A stretch of DNA of 64,000 nucleotides from an uncultured Anaerobutyricum sp. (GTDB lineage Bacteria > Bacillota > Clostridia > Lachnospirales > Lachnospiraceae). The stretch covers positions 24,544 through 88,543 of the forward strand of contig NZ_CAKRCF010000005.1 in NCBI RefSeq assembly GCF_934307085.1, in the 5' to 3' direction. Under the pieces are notes generated by a model that searched no databases, was not told where the DNA came from, and was given only the letters and a program-made list of their open reading frames with translations. Of the stretch, positions 35,601 to 44,822 are shown one piece after another. How positions within the stretch are numbered: the first letter of the stretch is position 1; the number at the start of each line of letters is the position of its first letter. Both the position numbers and the translations under genes were made by a program.

Positions 35601-35927
35601 ATGACTAAAAATACAAAGACAGTAATTATTTTATTAGTAATTGCAGCATTAATCGCAATTGTACCTCTGTTTGCATTAAAAGGAGCAGAGTTCGGTGGAT
35701 CTGATGATGCCGGCAGCGAAATGATTTCTGAAATTCAGGGAAAAGAATATGAACCATGGTTCACACCAGTACTTGAAACAGCACTTGGCGGAGAACTTCC
35801 AGGAGAAATCGAAAGCTTAATCTTCTGTCTTCAGACAGGAATCGGAGTAGGAATCGTAGCATTCGTACTTGGACGATTTGTAGAAAGAAAGAAGTGGCAG
35901 GATAAAGAAAAGGATTCCTCGAAATAG
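35601..35927 (+). CDS. cbiN: Cobalt transport protein CbiN
   Basis: A 108-residue protein with two transmembrane helices: VIILLVIAALIAIVPLF near the N-terminus and LQTGIGVGIVAFVLG near the C-terminus, joined by an acidic loop with GAEFGGSDDAG. CbiN helps CbiM load the metal. AGGAGG precedes the ATG, 15 bases after cbiM. Its TAG is directly followed by the boundary motif ending ACAGACGAAAA and the copy B hairpin. Confidence 0.92.
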   Translation: MTKNTKTVIILLVIAALIAIVPLFALKGAEFGGSDDAGSEMISEIQGKEYEPWFTPVLETALGGELPGEIESLIFCLQTGIGVGIVAFVLGRFVERKKWQDKEKDSSK

Positions 35928-35945
35928 TTTGTGGTAATAACAGAC

Positions 35946-36066
35946 GAAAATGAAACAAGCCTGTAATAGCCAGATGGGAAAGTAGTCGCGGCGAGGAAAA
36001 TGCGTTTTGGCGCATTTTCTCTTGCTCCGATATCCTATCTGGTTATTACAGGCTTGTTTCATTTTC
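35946..36066 (+). terminator. Long hairpin terminator, family 1 copy B
   Basis: The 30-base arms (35946-35975 and 36037-36066) pair fully with one G-U. The interior reads AGTCGCGGCG, an AAATGCG/CGCATTT apical hairpin, then CTTGCTCCGA. It follows cbiN in the same orientation as copy A follows its gene. The stretch 36067-36270 shows only a TATATCA-GT-TGATATA palindrome. Confidence 0.85.
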
Positions 36067-36271
36067 TATTTTTATTAAGACAGACTGTTTGGAGAGCAAA
36101 GTCCTTTTCTTATGCCGGTGGGGTGAGTGGGGAATAGGGGATAAGAGTTTCTACTTATCGGATATTATGAAGGTTGAGTATATATCAGTTGATATACAAA
36201 AGAGGGCAGGAAGACAAAGTCTTATGTTCCCTCCCCCATCTCCTTCCCATATTTTAAATGGCAAAAGCACA

Positions 36272-36388
36272 GAACTCCGGAAAGGGCAGAGGTAGCAATT
36301 GTGATGTCGGAGCAAGCAAAAATGCGGTTGAGCATTTTGTGCGCAGCGATTATCTTCACAATTGCTACCTCTGCCCTTTCCAGAGTTC
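36272..36388 (-). terminator. Long hairpin terminator, family 1 copy C
   Basis: The 33-base arms pair with one G-T mismatch in DNA (a wobble or A-C in RNA, depending on strand). The plus-strand interior reads TGTCGGAGCAAG, an AAAATGC/GCATTTT apical hairpin, then GCGCAGCGATTATC. It lies behind the LOG-like gene on the minus strand, with AACAGACGAAC between stop and stem. Confidence 0.85.
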
Positions 36389-36409
36389 GTCTGTTCAGCC
36401 ATTAAAAAC

Positions 36410-36964
36410 CTACTGACTTGTTAACCATTCAACCGCATTAAGTACCTCATCCGGTGTTTCACATACCGAGAAGAGTGACTTTACAGACTCGCGGATAAAT
36501 CCCATGTCAATCAGTTTATCGATGATTGCGATGGTGTCATCATAGAAACCAGCAACGTTGTATACGATGATTGGTTTTGCACTTCTTCCGAGTTCAGTCA
36601 GGGTAAGTATCTGGAAGAATTCATCAAAGGTTCCAATGCCACCAGGTGCGATGACAAAAGCATCGGCATTCTCTTCCATGACTTCTTTTCGAAGACTCAT
36701 TGTCTCAGTGCGTACAATCTCAGTGCATTCGCTTTTGATCGGTTCAAACTTATTCATGAAAGTTGGAACAACACCTGTTACTTCTCCGCCGTTTTTTAAT
36801 ACGCCGTTTGCACAGGCACCCATTAGTCCACTGGCACCGCCGCCATAAATTAACTTATGGTGTCTTTTTGCAATTTCTCTGCCAAGTGCTTCTGCTGCAT
36901 TTATATAGATGGAATCGATGCGGTCGCTCGCTGCGCCATACATACATATTGTAAGTTTAGTCAT
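36410..36964 (-). CDS. TIGR00730/LOG family Rossmann-fold protein
   Basis: A 184-residue protein with the family motif PGGIGTFDEFFQ and an N-terminal CMYGAASD, GGGASGLMGACANG core. Relatives hydrolyse nucleoside monophosphates to release the base (cytokinin riboside phosphoribohydrolase, LOG) and were once called lysine decarboxylases. The start at 36964 has GAGGGGG upstream; the frame to 37009 is not needed. It is monocistronic. Confidence 0.88.
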   Translation of the reverse strand: MTKLTICMYGAASDRIDSIYINAAEALGREIAKRHHKLIYGGGASGLMGACANGVLKNGGEVTGVVPTFMNKFEPIKSECTEIVRTETMSLRKEVMEENADAFVIAPGGIGTFDEFFQILTLTELGRSAKPIIVYNVAGFYDDTIAIIDKLIDMGFIRESVKSLFSVCETPDEVLNAVEWLTSQ

Positions 36965-37269
36965 AAGAGCACCCCCTCTTGTTTTATTTGTAGAGCTTAA
37001 TTCTAACATTTAATTCGATAAAAAACAACAAAATAATAGAGAAAAACAGATAAAATGGTTAAATTGTCTATATATTGCGGGGAAATAATGAGAATTATGG
37101 TGACTATTTAGGTGGCATTTGTAAAAATACATAGCAGATGCTACTTTTTTGTTTAGGGATTGCTTGGTTAAAAAATATTTCTATAGAGATTTTTAAAATA
37201 TGTTCTTTTATTATTGTATGAATACAGGAAATAAGAGGTGTATAAAGACAGAAAAATTGTGAAATATGC

Positions 37270-37297
37270 TTGTTTTTTTGTACAAATATGCTACAAT
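37270..37297 (+). promoter_or_regulatory. Putative promoter of the cytidylate-kinase-like gene
   Basis: TTGTTT (37270-37275), 16 bases, TACAAT (37292-37297). The rest of 36965-37269 is AT-rich and shows no other feature. Confidence 0.4.
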
Positions 37298-37367
37298 ATA
37301 GACAAAGGTATTCATAATTATACATGTCGATATTACATCTGATTTGCGATTAAAAGGGGTGATTTTT

Positions 37368-37964
37368 ATGAAGAAAATTATAACAATCAGCAGAGAATTT
37401 GGAAGTGGTGGTCATGACATCGGAATGGAAGTCGCAAAGCGTCTGGATATTCCATTTTATGATCATGAGATAGTAGATAAGGCAGTTGCAGAGAGTGGAT
37501 TCACAAAGGAATTTGTGGAGGAACACGGCGAGTATAGCTCTCTTTCTTCTGTATTACTTGGAACATCAGCACCATTTGACAGCTATTATTATGCAGAGGA
37601 TCCGCAGGATAAGATTTTTAAGATTCAGCGTAGGATCATTACAAAGTTTGCACAGGAAGGACCATGTGTTATCGTTGGAAGATGTGCGAATTATATTTTA
37701 GAGCAGGCAGATATCGACAGTTTTGATGTGTTTATCAGAGCCAATATCGAAAAGAGAATGGCGAATGTATCTGACAGAGTTGATCTTAAAGGAGATGAAT
37801 TGATTAAGTTTCTTCAGAAAAGAGATCATAAGAGAAGAGTATATTATCGCTTCTATACGAAGAGAAAATGGGGCGATTATCATGACTATAATATGATGTT
37901 AGACAGTGGAGTAATTGGCAAGGATAAATGTGTTGATTTGATTATCAATGCAGTTGGGGAATAA
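37368..37964 (+). CDS. Cytidylate kinase-like family protein
   Basis: A 198-residue P-loop protein. ITISREFGSGGHDIG is the degenerate P-loop typical of the cytidylate-kinase-like (AAA-like) family; CVIVGRCANYIL is the strand before the LID region. The substrate is unknown. AAGGGGTG precedes the ATG at 37368; the frame from 37344 adds nothing recognisable. It is monocistronic and closed by a terminator at 38153. Confidence 0.85.
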   Translation: MKKIITISREFGSGGHDIGMEVAKRLDIPFYDHEIVDKAVAESGFTKEFVEEHGEYSSLSSVLLGTSAPFDSYYYAEDPQDKIFKIQRRIITKFAQEGPCVIVGRCANYILEQADIDSFDVFIRANIEKRMANVSDRVDLKGDELIKFLQKRDHKRRVYYRFYTKRKWGDYHDYNMMLDSGVIGKDKCVDLIINAVGE

Positions 37965-38152
37965 CAGGCTATATAAGTTTTCAGGTAATTAGAGATGAGA
38001 ATTTTAATTATATTTAATGGTGTTAATATGTTTAACGGAAGGTAATAGAAGATTTATTTATAGAATTTTCATAAAAAATACATATCTGAAAAGTAATTAA
38101 TATAAGTAAAAATTAAGAGAGAAATAACTTAGTAGTGTAACGAAAAGTTAAA

Positions 38153-38189
38153 GGCAGGACATTTCAGAAATGAGGTGCCCTGCTTTTTC
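38153..38189 (+). terminator. Terminator after the cytidylate-kinase-like gene
   Basis: GCAGGACA (38154-38161) pairs with TGCCCTGC (38176-38183), one mismatch, then five T. The following TTTTTCAAACAAGCTCTAG (38195-38213) matches the family 3 end motif at 48385-48404. The rest to 38327 is featureless. Confidence 0.75.
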
Positions 38190-38327
38190 TGAGATTTTTC
38201 AAACAAGCTCTAGAAGTCAGATAATCGATATTTCAATTGCTGGGTACTTCACAGTTATTCAAAGATAAGCAGATAAGTTTTGTAAAGAGATTCAGAATAG
38301 TTTCGACTATTTATACAGGAGATGAAA

Positions 38328-39155
38328 ATGAAGATTACCAGATGTAAATATGGACATTATTATGATAAGGCATACTTTAGGGAATGCCCGCATTGCTGTC
38401 GAAAAAGAGGAGGCAGAGATGAAGATATTATAATAGAACCAATAGGTTTGTCGACAACTTTATCAAGGCAAAATGGAGATAGTAATAAAATAGTTAATGG
38501 AGATGTCAGAGAAAGTCAAAAAGAAAAAGACAGAGAAAATGTAAAGCGTTGGATTGGTGAAGCATGGGATGAATTGGAAGAGATTTTAAATGAGGATGAA
38601 AAAACTTCTATTGAGAGTCCCTATAAAGAAGAACAGGTAGAAGTATATGAAGAAAGACCGGTCCAAAGAGAAAAATTGAGTACAGAAAAGATAGAAAAAG
38701 AAAACTCAAATGTAGAAATAGAGATAAAAGAGCAGTCAAAGAAATTAGAAAGAGACAAAAGGATATATATAAATAAGGAGGATTTTATGCTTTTCGTGGC
38801 AATGCCCTTAAAAGTAATTAAAAATCAGGAGTTTTGTATGGATTTTTGTTTTTTTCCAGAAAATAAATGGGAAACTGGTGCAAAGATGCTTGCATTTAAG
38901 AGTCAGGAAAGCATCAGGGATTTAAAATCGGTGAGAATGAGTCTGCCAGCTAATGGTGTTCTTCATATTTTATATAAGGATGAAGAGATTTTAAGCAAAG
39001 AAATACAGATAGATGAAGAAAAAACAATGATATTTTCTACGTTTCCTGTAACAGTCACAGATACAAGAGACCGGCGTTTTCATATGATAAAAGTTGTGTT
39101 TGCAGTTGCAGAACAAGACATTGAGATTCCATTGTATTTAATGCCTAATCCATAA
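38328..39155 (+). CDS. Zinc-ribbon protein of unknown function
   Basis: A 275-residue protein. The N-terminus has CKYGHYYD and, ten residues on, CPHC, a treble-clef or zinc-ribbon-like knuckle seen in Clostridia on many regulatory and secretion-related proteins. Residues 55-150 are a highly charged, low-complexity linker rich in Glu and Lys. The C-terminal 120 residues (from about YINKEDFMLFVAMPL) look like a compact beta-rich domain without a name that I can give. The ATG at 38328 is chosen over 38322 because AGGAG lies six bases before it. Function unknown. Confidence 0.7.
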   Translation: MKITRCKYGHYYDKAYFRECPHCCRKRGGRDEDIIIEPIGLSTTLSRQNGDSNKIVNGDVRESQKEKDRENVKRWIGEAWDELEEILNEDEKTSIESPYKEEQVEVYEERPVQREKLSTEKIEKENSNVEIEIKEQSKKLERDKRIYINKEDFMLFVAMPLKVIKNQEFCMDFCFFPENKWETGAKMLAFKSQESIRDLKSVRMSLPANGVLHILYKDEEILSKEIQIDEEKTMIFSTFPVTVTDTRDRRFHMIKVVFAVAEQDIEIPLYLMPNP

Positions 39156-39226
39156 ACAGAGATAATTTTGCATGAATCTATAGAAAAATATATTATATAC
39201 CAAAAAACGTTTGTATAAGTTTATTA

Positions 39227-39255
39227 TTGCGATTTTGAGGGAATGCCTATATAAT
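39227..39255 (+). promoter_or_regulatory. Promoter of the polysaccharide pyruvyl transferase-like gene
   Basis: TTGCGA (39227-39232), 17 bases, TATAAT (39250-39255). Its position inside the longer open frame supports the downstream TTG start at 39316. Confidence 0.7.
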
Positions 39256-39315
39256 AAAATTGAATGTAACAGTTTTGTAACATTTTTAAGTCGTACTTTT
39301 GGGAGGAAAGAAAAT

Positions 39316-40761
39316 TTGAAAAAAATATTAATGCGTTCTGCAATGCCTTTTGGAGAAGAAAAAATAGTACCAGAAGTTTTGATTCAAAATTTGGTAGGAG
39401 ATAATACAGGAAATTTATTATTTCAAAATAGTGTTGCTCGATTAATATTGACTGAGGATACAGAAATCACAACAATAAAAACAATTACAGAATATTCTGA
39501 TGAAGAAGTAGATTATTTTAACTCAGAATATGATATGTTTATAATTCCATTAGCGAATGCTTTTCGTTTAAGTTTTTTAAAGGAGCTTAAGCGAATAACA
39601 CATTTAATAGAACGTTTGAAAATGCCATGTATAGTTATTGGTGTAGGAATACAGAGAAATTTAGATGCAACAAAGTGGCATTATTCATTTGATGAGGACG
39701 CAAAGGCATTTACAAGAGCTGTGCTTGAAAAGTCCGCAATTATGGGAATCAGAGGGGAAATTACTGCACAGTATATGAAGGGATTAGGATTTGAAGAGGA
39801 TAAACATTTTTCCGTAATTGGTTGTCCATCTTTATATACGTATGGAGATTCTCTGCCAGTACCGAAAATGACCAATCTCACACCAAAGTCTAAAGTTACG
39901 GTAAACTTTAAAGCAATGCTTGAAAGAAATGTATACAGATTTCTTCGCAGTCAGGCAGAACAGTTTGATAAGTTTACATTTGTAACACAGGCAGTTCCGG
40001 AAATTGGGGCGATGTATATTGGAAATCCTTATACGCAAAGTGATATAGAAAAAGGAATTCCAGAAGATTATCCTATTTATTTTAAAAGTGAGTTAATGGT
40101 ACAGGACAAGATGGTCGGGGTGTTGGATGATTATACATGGGTAGAATATTTAAAGCAGTCTGATTTTAACTTTGGGAGTCGTATTCATGGAAATATTGCA
40201 AGTATTCTTGCGGGAACTCCATGTTATATTTTTGCAAGTGACCAAAGAGTTCAGGAATTAGCAGAATATCATAATATCCCATATATGCCACAGGATAAGA
40301 TAACAGAATCTACGAATATATTTGATTTATATGAGAAAACAGATTACAGTTGCCTTATGAGGGGACATAAGGATAGAGTTAGTAAATATATAGATTTTCT
40401 TGATCAAAATAAAGTAGAGCATCTTGACAGAGATATCGTCAACCAGGTAGGAGCAACTCCTTTCGATAAGATGCAAGCGAGCAGAAAGCATATTGAGGTG
40501 TTACATCCGTTCCCTGTGGTGTCATATGATGAACAGCAGGAACGTATTCAGGAATATATTGAATATGTGAAGTATTTCATGCAGGGTAAAGTTGATAAGG
40601 TAAGAAGTAATTACAGTGAATACCGGAAGCAAAGTAACGCTAAAATAAAGGAATATCAGACTGAACAGAAGAAGTTAAAGAAAGAGCTTGCACTTATTAA
40701 AAGTAGTCATTTCTATAAGATGAAGATAAAATATGACGCAATAAAAAGTAAATTCAAATAG
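39316..40761 (+). CDS. Polysaccharide pyruvyl transferase family protein
   Basis: A 481-residue protein with the PS_pyruv_trans fold: an N-terminal region around LVGDNTGNLLFQNSV, IVIGVGIQRN, MGIRGEITAQYM, the FSVIGCPSLYTYG segment and FGSRIHGNIASILAGTPCYI, where GxRxHG is the most conserved motif. The tail (about 440-481) is a Lys-rich coiled coil (KEYQTEQKKLKKELALIK). The family adds pyruvate ketals to, or otherwise modifies, surface sugars. The TTG start at 39316 has GGGAGG nine bases upstream and follows the promoter, while the open frame starts at 39211. There is no other glycan gene beside it. Confidence 0.82.
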   Translation: MKKILMRSAMPFGEEKIVPEVLIQNLVGDNTGNLLFQNSVARLILTEDTEITTIKTITEYSDEEVDYFNSEYDMFIIPLANAFRLSFLKELKRITHLIERLKMPCIVIGVGIQRNLDATKWHYSFDEDAKAFTRAVLEKSAIMGIRGEITAQYMKGLGFEEDKHFSVIGCPSLYTYGDSLPVPKMTNLTPKSKVTVNFKAMLERNVYRFLRSQAEQFDKFTFVTQAVPEIGAMYIGNPYTQSDIEKGIPEDYPIYFKSELMVQDKMVGVLDDYTWVEYLKQSDFNFGSRIHGNIASILAGTPCYIFASDQRVQELAEYHNIPYMPQDKITESTNIFDLYEKTDYSCLMRGHKDRVSKYIDFLDQNKVEHLDRDIVNQVGATPFDKMQASRKHIEVLHPFPVVSYDEQQERIQEYIEYVKYFMQGKVDKVRSNYSEYRKQSNAKIKEYQTEQKKLKKELALIKSSHFYKMKIKYDAIKSKFK

Positions 40762-40801
40762 AGAATAAAAGATAACAGGATTTAAAATAAAAAATAAGCA
40801 T

Positions 40802-40836
40802 AATACCGTTAGTCGGCAGACTGGCGGTATTTTTTA
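40802..40836 (+). terminator. Terminator after the pyruvyl transferase-like gene
   Basis: AATACCG (40802-40808) and CGGTATT (40825-40831) with an inner AGTC-GGCAG-ACT pairing and a T run. Confidence 0.85.
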
Positions 40837-41044
40837 TTAAGAGCATTGAAAAAATAAGAAGCAGTGCTCTTTTTTTATAAGAAAAAGGGATAAATTTATT
40901 AATTTTATATATTTCCCATATTTCCTATTGAAATAATATGAAATATAGTGTAAGATAGAAAAAACAAAGTTCAGCTTATAGATTTTTAATATAGCTTTAA
41001 CACATGTTTATTAATATATGTTTAGTAGAAGGGAGCAAGAAGAT

Positions 41045-42571
41045 ATGGATACAACAACAGTATTACAAATACCGGCAAGACAGCGAAGACTAGGTGCCAC
41101 AGTCTGTAAAGAAAATTTGAAATTAAAAAAATTTGTTTCCATGACTGCGACCATGTTAAAAATCGGTTTTATTGGTTTTGGCGGAGGAAGTGCGCTGATT
41201 CCAGTAATTGAAGAGGAAGTCGTAGAAAAAGATAGGGTTGTAACAGAAGAACAGTTTAACGATGATGTAATGATTGCCAGTATAACACCTGGTGCGTTGC
41301 CAGTAGAAGTTGCTACAGGAATCGGAAGGCAGGCAGCTGGGTTAAAGGGAATGGCAGTGGCAGCGACAGCAATGGCACTTCCTGGAGCTTTATTAACTGT
41401 ATTGTTACAGGCAGTCATCTCAGGAGCGGGTAGTGCAGTAAAGTCTCAGATTAATTATTTATCCATCGGAATTTCTGCTTTTATTATTTTAACATTACTG
41501 ACTTACTCATTAGGAACATTACGCCAGGCAGCCAATAAAAAAGAAAATCGGCTCTATAGTCTAATTATTCTCGGTGTATTTTTACTTTCTGGTGAAAAAA
41601 ATATTTATCAATTATTTGGACTGAACATCAAACCAATATTTGCTCTTTCGACGATACAGGTACTCGGTGCAGCATTTTTTTTGATTTTATTTACAAAAGG
41701 ATATATCTACTCTTTAAGAAGAACGATACCTGCAGTAGTAATTACAGTATGTTATCTTCTTTGCGTGGGAAATGCTCATATTATACCACTTGCAGCGAAA
41801 CCATTTATTCTAACACTTATGATAGTGCTGGCAGTTATTGGACTCGTACAGTCTGTATTAGAAAGTCCACAGAAAAAGGCTTTTCCAGCAAAACGACTGG
41901 CAACATCGGTAGGATTTTGGTTTATATTTGTAGCTATTCTTTCTATTCCAGCGATGTTTCTCACAGCAAAAGCGTTGAAGTTCGCAGGAATGGGCTGGCT
42001 TTCTTCTGTAATGTCTTTTGGTGGTGGAGATGCTTATCTTTCTGTAGCACAGGGATTATTTGTAGAAGGCGGAGTTATCAGTAATGCAGATTTTTATGGA
42101 AATGTCGTATCTGTAGCTAATGCACTTCCAGGTTCTATTTTATGTAAAATACTTACTGGAATTGCTTATGATGTAGGATATAATTTAAATGGTTCTATTT
42201 TTGAGGGATTTTTAGTAGCCCTTTCTGGATTTGCCTGCAGTGTAGCAGCATCAGGAGTTATCTTTGAATTAATATTCTGTGTTTATGAGAAGTATGAGAG
42301 TCTTCAGATATTTTCTGTAGTGAAACATTTTATCCGTCCAATTATTTCTGGATTACTTCTTACGGTCGCTGTTTCTCTGTACACATCAGGGATTCGTGGA
42401 CAGTTACAGACAGGAAGCGGAAGTGTAGCAGCACTTGTAATTACCCTTGTAGTGCTGGCAGTGAATCTGGCTTTAATCTGGATGCAGAAAAAAGGAAAAA
42501 ATATTCATCTGATTTGGAAAATCGTTATCTCTGCAGGAATCTCCTTTGCAGGATGCAATTTGTTTCTTTAA
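41045..42571 (+). CDS. chrA: Chromate transporter family protein (two CHR domains)
   Basis: A 508-residue membrane protein with about ten hydrophobic segments and two CHR repeats: the first with IGFIGFGGGSALIPVIEEE and SITPGALPVEVATGIG, the second with SSVMSFGGGDAYLSVAQG and NALPGSILCKILTGI. Family members export chromate or other anions; in anaerobic gut bacteria the natural substrate is unclear. The ATG at 41045 has GAAGGGAG nine bases before it; the frame from 41018 is not used. It is followed by the family 2 element E and a convergent MoxR-type gene. Confidence 0.88.
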   Translation: MDTTTVLQIPARQRRLGATVCKENLKLKKFVSMTATMLKIGFIGFGGGSALIPVIEEEVVEKDRVVTEEQFNDDVMIASITPGALPVEVATGIGRQAAGLKGMAVAATAMALPGALLTVLLQAVISGAGSAVKSQINYLSIGISAFIILTLLTYSLGTLRQAANKKENRLYSLIILGVFLLSGEKNIYQLFGLNIKPIFALSTIQVLGAAFFLILFTKGYIYSLRRTIPAVVITVCYLLCVGNAHIIPLAAKPFILTLMIVLAVIGLVQSVLESPQKKAFPAKRLATSVGFWFIFVAILSIPAMFLTAKALKFAGMGWLSSVMSFGGGDAYLSVAQGLFVEGGVISNADFYGNVVSVANALPGSILCKILTGIAYDVGYNLNGSIFEGFLVALSGFACSVAASGVIFELIFCVYEKYESLQIFSVVKHFIRPIISGLLLTVAVSLYTSGIRGQLQTGSGSVAALVITLVVLAVNLALIWMQKKGKNIHLIWKIVISAGISFAGCNLFL

Positions 42572-42585
42572 CTTCTGATTTGTGG

Positions 42586-42825
42586 GGGCAACAGACGCCG
42601 CTGCGGAGGAGTTTGTGACCGGATTGCATCGATAGTTTCTAAAAGAGGGATTTATTCTAAGCTTGATTTTGTTCCGTTGCGTTAAACGTTCCGTTTTGCC
42701 TGATAAAACAAAACAACCTTGCTCGAAAACGAGCTCGCAAGGTTACAGTCAAAACTCCACAGCGCAAAGTCACAAAATACAACCTTAGAATAAATCCCTC
42801 TTTTTCCAATTTTTTGAGCAATCCG
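42586..42825 (+). repeat. Family 2 structured element, copy E
   Basis: Nested hairpin behind chrA. The outermost pair is CGGATTGC (42620-42627) with GCAATCCG (42818-42825); the main stem AAGAGGGATTTATTCTAAG (42643-42661) pairs with CTTAGAATAAATCCCTCTT (42784-42802). Inside are the conserved GTTCCGTTGCGTTAAACG and TTTTGCCTGATAAAAC, an apical CCTTGC..GCAAGG hairpin, then CAAAACTCCACAGCGCAAAG. The left flank carries ACAGACGCCGCTGC. Copy G (52420-52650) is homologous over almost its whole length; copy F shares the core. The region 42826-42965 includes GGAGAGAGAAGGGGATTC, also found beside copy G. Confidence 0.85.
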
Positions 42826-42965
42826 CTTAAAAGATATCCACAGCAACTGTTTCATTCATATACATTATGAGAATTTTCATCTAGATTTACAAATTAGAAG
42901 CGGAGAGAGAAGGGGATTCGACAGAAGGTTGTGAAGGAAACTATGTCTGTTACCAGTTCAACAAA

Positions 42966-44621
42966 TCAGAATTCATACTCATTTGGATTAGAATAGATTG
43001 CATCCCTGTCCAGTTCTTTTAAGATTGCCGCTCGTCTGTTACCTACCAGTAATGTTTTATTGTATTTGAAGTATCTTTCACATCCATTCTCTGTAATAAA
43101 TTGTGATGTATCTGGATCCATTGTAAGTTCTGTGATGAATACGACCATTTCCTGGCCTTCGCCAAAGGCTTCTTCCATGAAGGTGAAAGCATTTTCCAGT
43201 GCGGAGGATGCTTTTTTTATTATGTTGATGCGGGCTTCACATTGGGTGTCAAAGCCAGATTTGGCAGACAGGAAGGCTTCTTTTGGCGGAAGGGTGGAGT
43301 CTGGTGTCCATATGGCGAGAAGTTCCTGTAATTTTAACTGGAAGTTTTTCTCCTCTGGGGATGTGAGACCTGCTTTATTTTTCTGTTCGTATTCTGCCGC
43401 TTTTTTCTGAAGAAGGGTACGGTATAGACCATTTTCAGTTGGGATACTGGATTTGGAATCAGATGTATCACAATCTGAATGAGCTGTATTAGAAATAGTA
43501 GTAGATATATTGCCATTTGAGTAGGTCATTTTTGAATTGGTGGCAGGTATATCCGAATCGGAAGAACTCTGAAGCTGTTTTTTCAGTTCAACCTGATAAG
43601 TTTTTAAGAAAGAATAGGCTTCTGTTGTCAGACTATCAGCAATCAGTGCATCAGAAATATAGTTATGCAGTCCGCTTATGAGAAGTTCAACACAGCTTAA
43701 ATGCTCGTCAAAAGAGGCATGGAACAGTTTGGCATAAATATCGGCTCCAGCTTGTCCTGTGAGGATGCGGCTGATGTCATAATCATCTCTGTATTTCTGG
43801 TAGAGGTCATAGTAGGCGGCAACGTCTTTTGCGATATCTTCGTGCTGAATAAATTGGTGGATAATATCCTCATCTACTTTAATAGAAAGTTCTTCGTAGG
43901 TGTAGATAAGGCTGCTTAAATCTTCCCATCCTCTGGCAGTTACAAATTGAATGCCGTCTACATCATTTTCCGTGCGGTAAAAGTTTTGTGGACGAAGCTC
44001 TAAATAGCTTAAAATGAATGGGTGTAAATGTCTTGCTCTGGCGTAACCCTTAAATACATCAAGATCAGCTTCAATATCAATTTTACGGACACGGTCTAAA
44101 GTTACAAAATCAAAATCATGAACACTTCGGTTATATTCTGGAGGATTACCTGCAGCAACGATAATCCAGCCTTCTGGAATTGCCTGATTTCCGAAAGTTT
44201 TACACTGTAAAAATTGAAGCATAGTTGGAGCAAGTGTTTCGGAAACACAGTTAATTTCATCAATAAAAAGAATACCCTCTTTTTTGCCGGATTCCTCCAT
44301 ATATTGATATATACTGTAAATGATTTCGCTCATTGTGTATTCTGTAACAGAGTAAGATTTACTATCAAATGTTTTTTCTTTTATAAATGGCAGACCGACA
44401 GCACTTTGTCTTGTATGATGAGTAATGGTGTATGCTACAAGTCCGATGTTGCATTCCTGGGCAATCTGCTGCATAATCTGTGTTTTGCCGATTCCAGGAG
44501 GCCCCATTAATAACATGGGACGCTGGCGAATTGATGGGATGCTGTATTGTCCATAATTATCTTTTTTTAAGTAAGCACGGACGGTATTTTTAATATCTTC
44601 TTTTGCTTTTTTTATATTCAT
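42966..44621 (-). CDS. MoxR-type AAA ATPase
   Basis: A 551-residue AAA+ protein. Walker A is LLMGPPGIGKTQ (about residue 40), Walker B GILFIDEINCV, with sensor 1 in GWIIVAAGNPPEYN. A Ser/Asn-rich low-complexity insert (about 350-400) separates the ATPase core from a C-terminal helical domain ending RAAILKELDRDAIYSNPNEYEF. MoxR ATPases work with VWA proteins as chaperones or metal insertases; the VWA gene lies just upstream. AAAGGA precedes the ATG. The TGA is followed by a boundary-type TTTGTTGAACTGGTAACAG. Confidence 0.88.
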   Translation of the reverse strand: MNIKKAKEDIKNTVRAYLKKDNYGQYSIPSIRQRPMLLMGPPGIGKTQIMQQIAQECNIGLVAYTITHHTRQSAVGLPFIKEKTFDSKSYSVTEYTMSEIIYSIYQYMEESGKKEGILFIDEINCVSETLAPTMLQFLQCKTFGNQAIPEGWIIVAAGNPPEYNRSVHDFDFVTLDRVRKIDIEADLDVFKGYARARHLHPFILSYLELRPQNFYRTENDVDGIQFVTARGWEDLSSLIYTYEELSIKVDEDIIHQFIQHEDIAKDVAAYYDLYQKYRDDYDISRILTGQAGADIYAKLFHASFDEHLSCVELLISGLHNYISDALIADSLTTEAYSFLKTYQVELKKQLQSSSDSDIPATNSKMTYSNGNISTTISNTAHSDCDTSDSKSSIPTENGLYRTLLQKKAAEYEQKNKAGLTSPEEKNFQLKLQELLAIWTPDSTLPPKEAFLSAKSGFDTQCEARINIIKKASSALENAFTFMEEAFGEGQEMVVFITELTMDPDTSQFITENGCERYFKYNKTLLVGNRRAAILKELDRDAIYSNPNEYEF

Positions 44622-44822
44622 AGAATGGAATCCTTTCGTTATTAATAGATTTATTAGATATCAAAACTTAGTAATCACTAATTTTTTAATATATTTATGA
44701 AGTTGAATCTTTTTGGTTTATAAATTTTGCTGCTTTATTTTACTAGACATTTTTACGATTTATTGCTTTATAAAGTACATAGTATAAGATACTCGATTAT
44801 ATTTATAAAGTTGAATGGATAC

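Noticed and set aside
41011..41418. Minus-strand frame of 135 codons inside chrA
   Set aside because: Antisense shadow; composition is typical of a reversed membrane protein.
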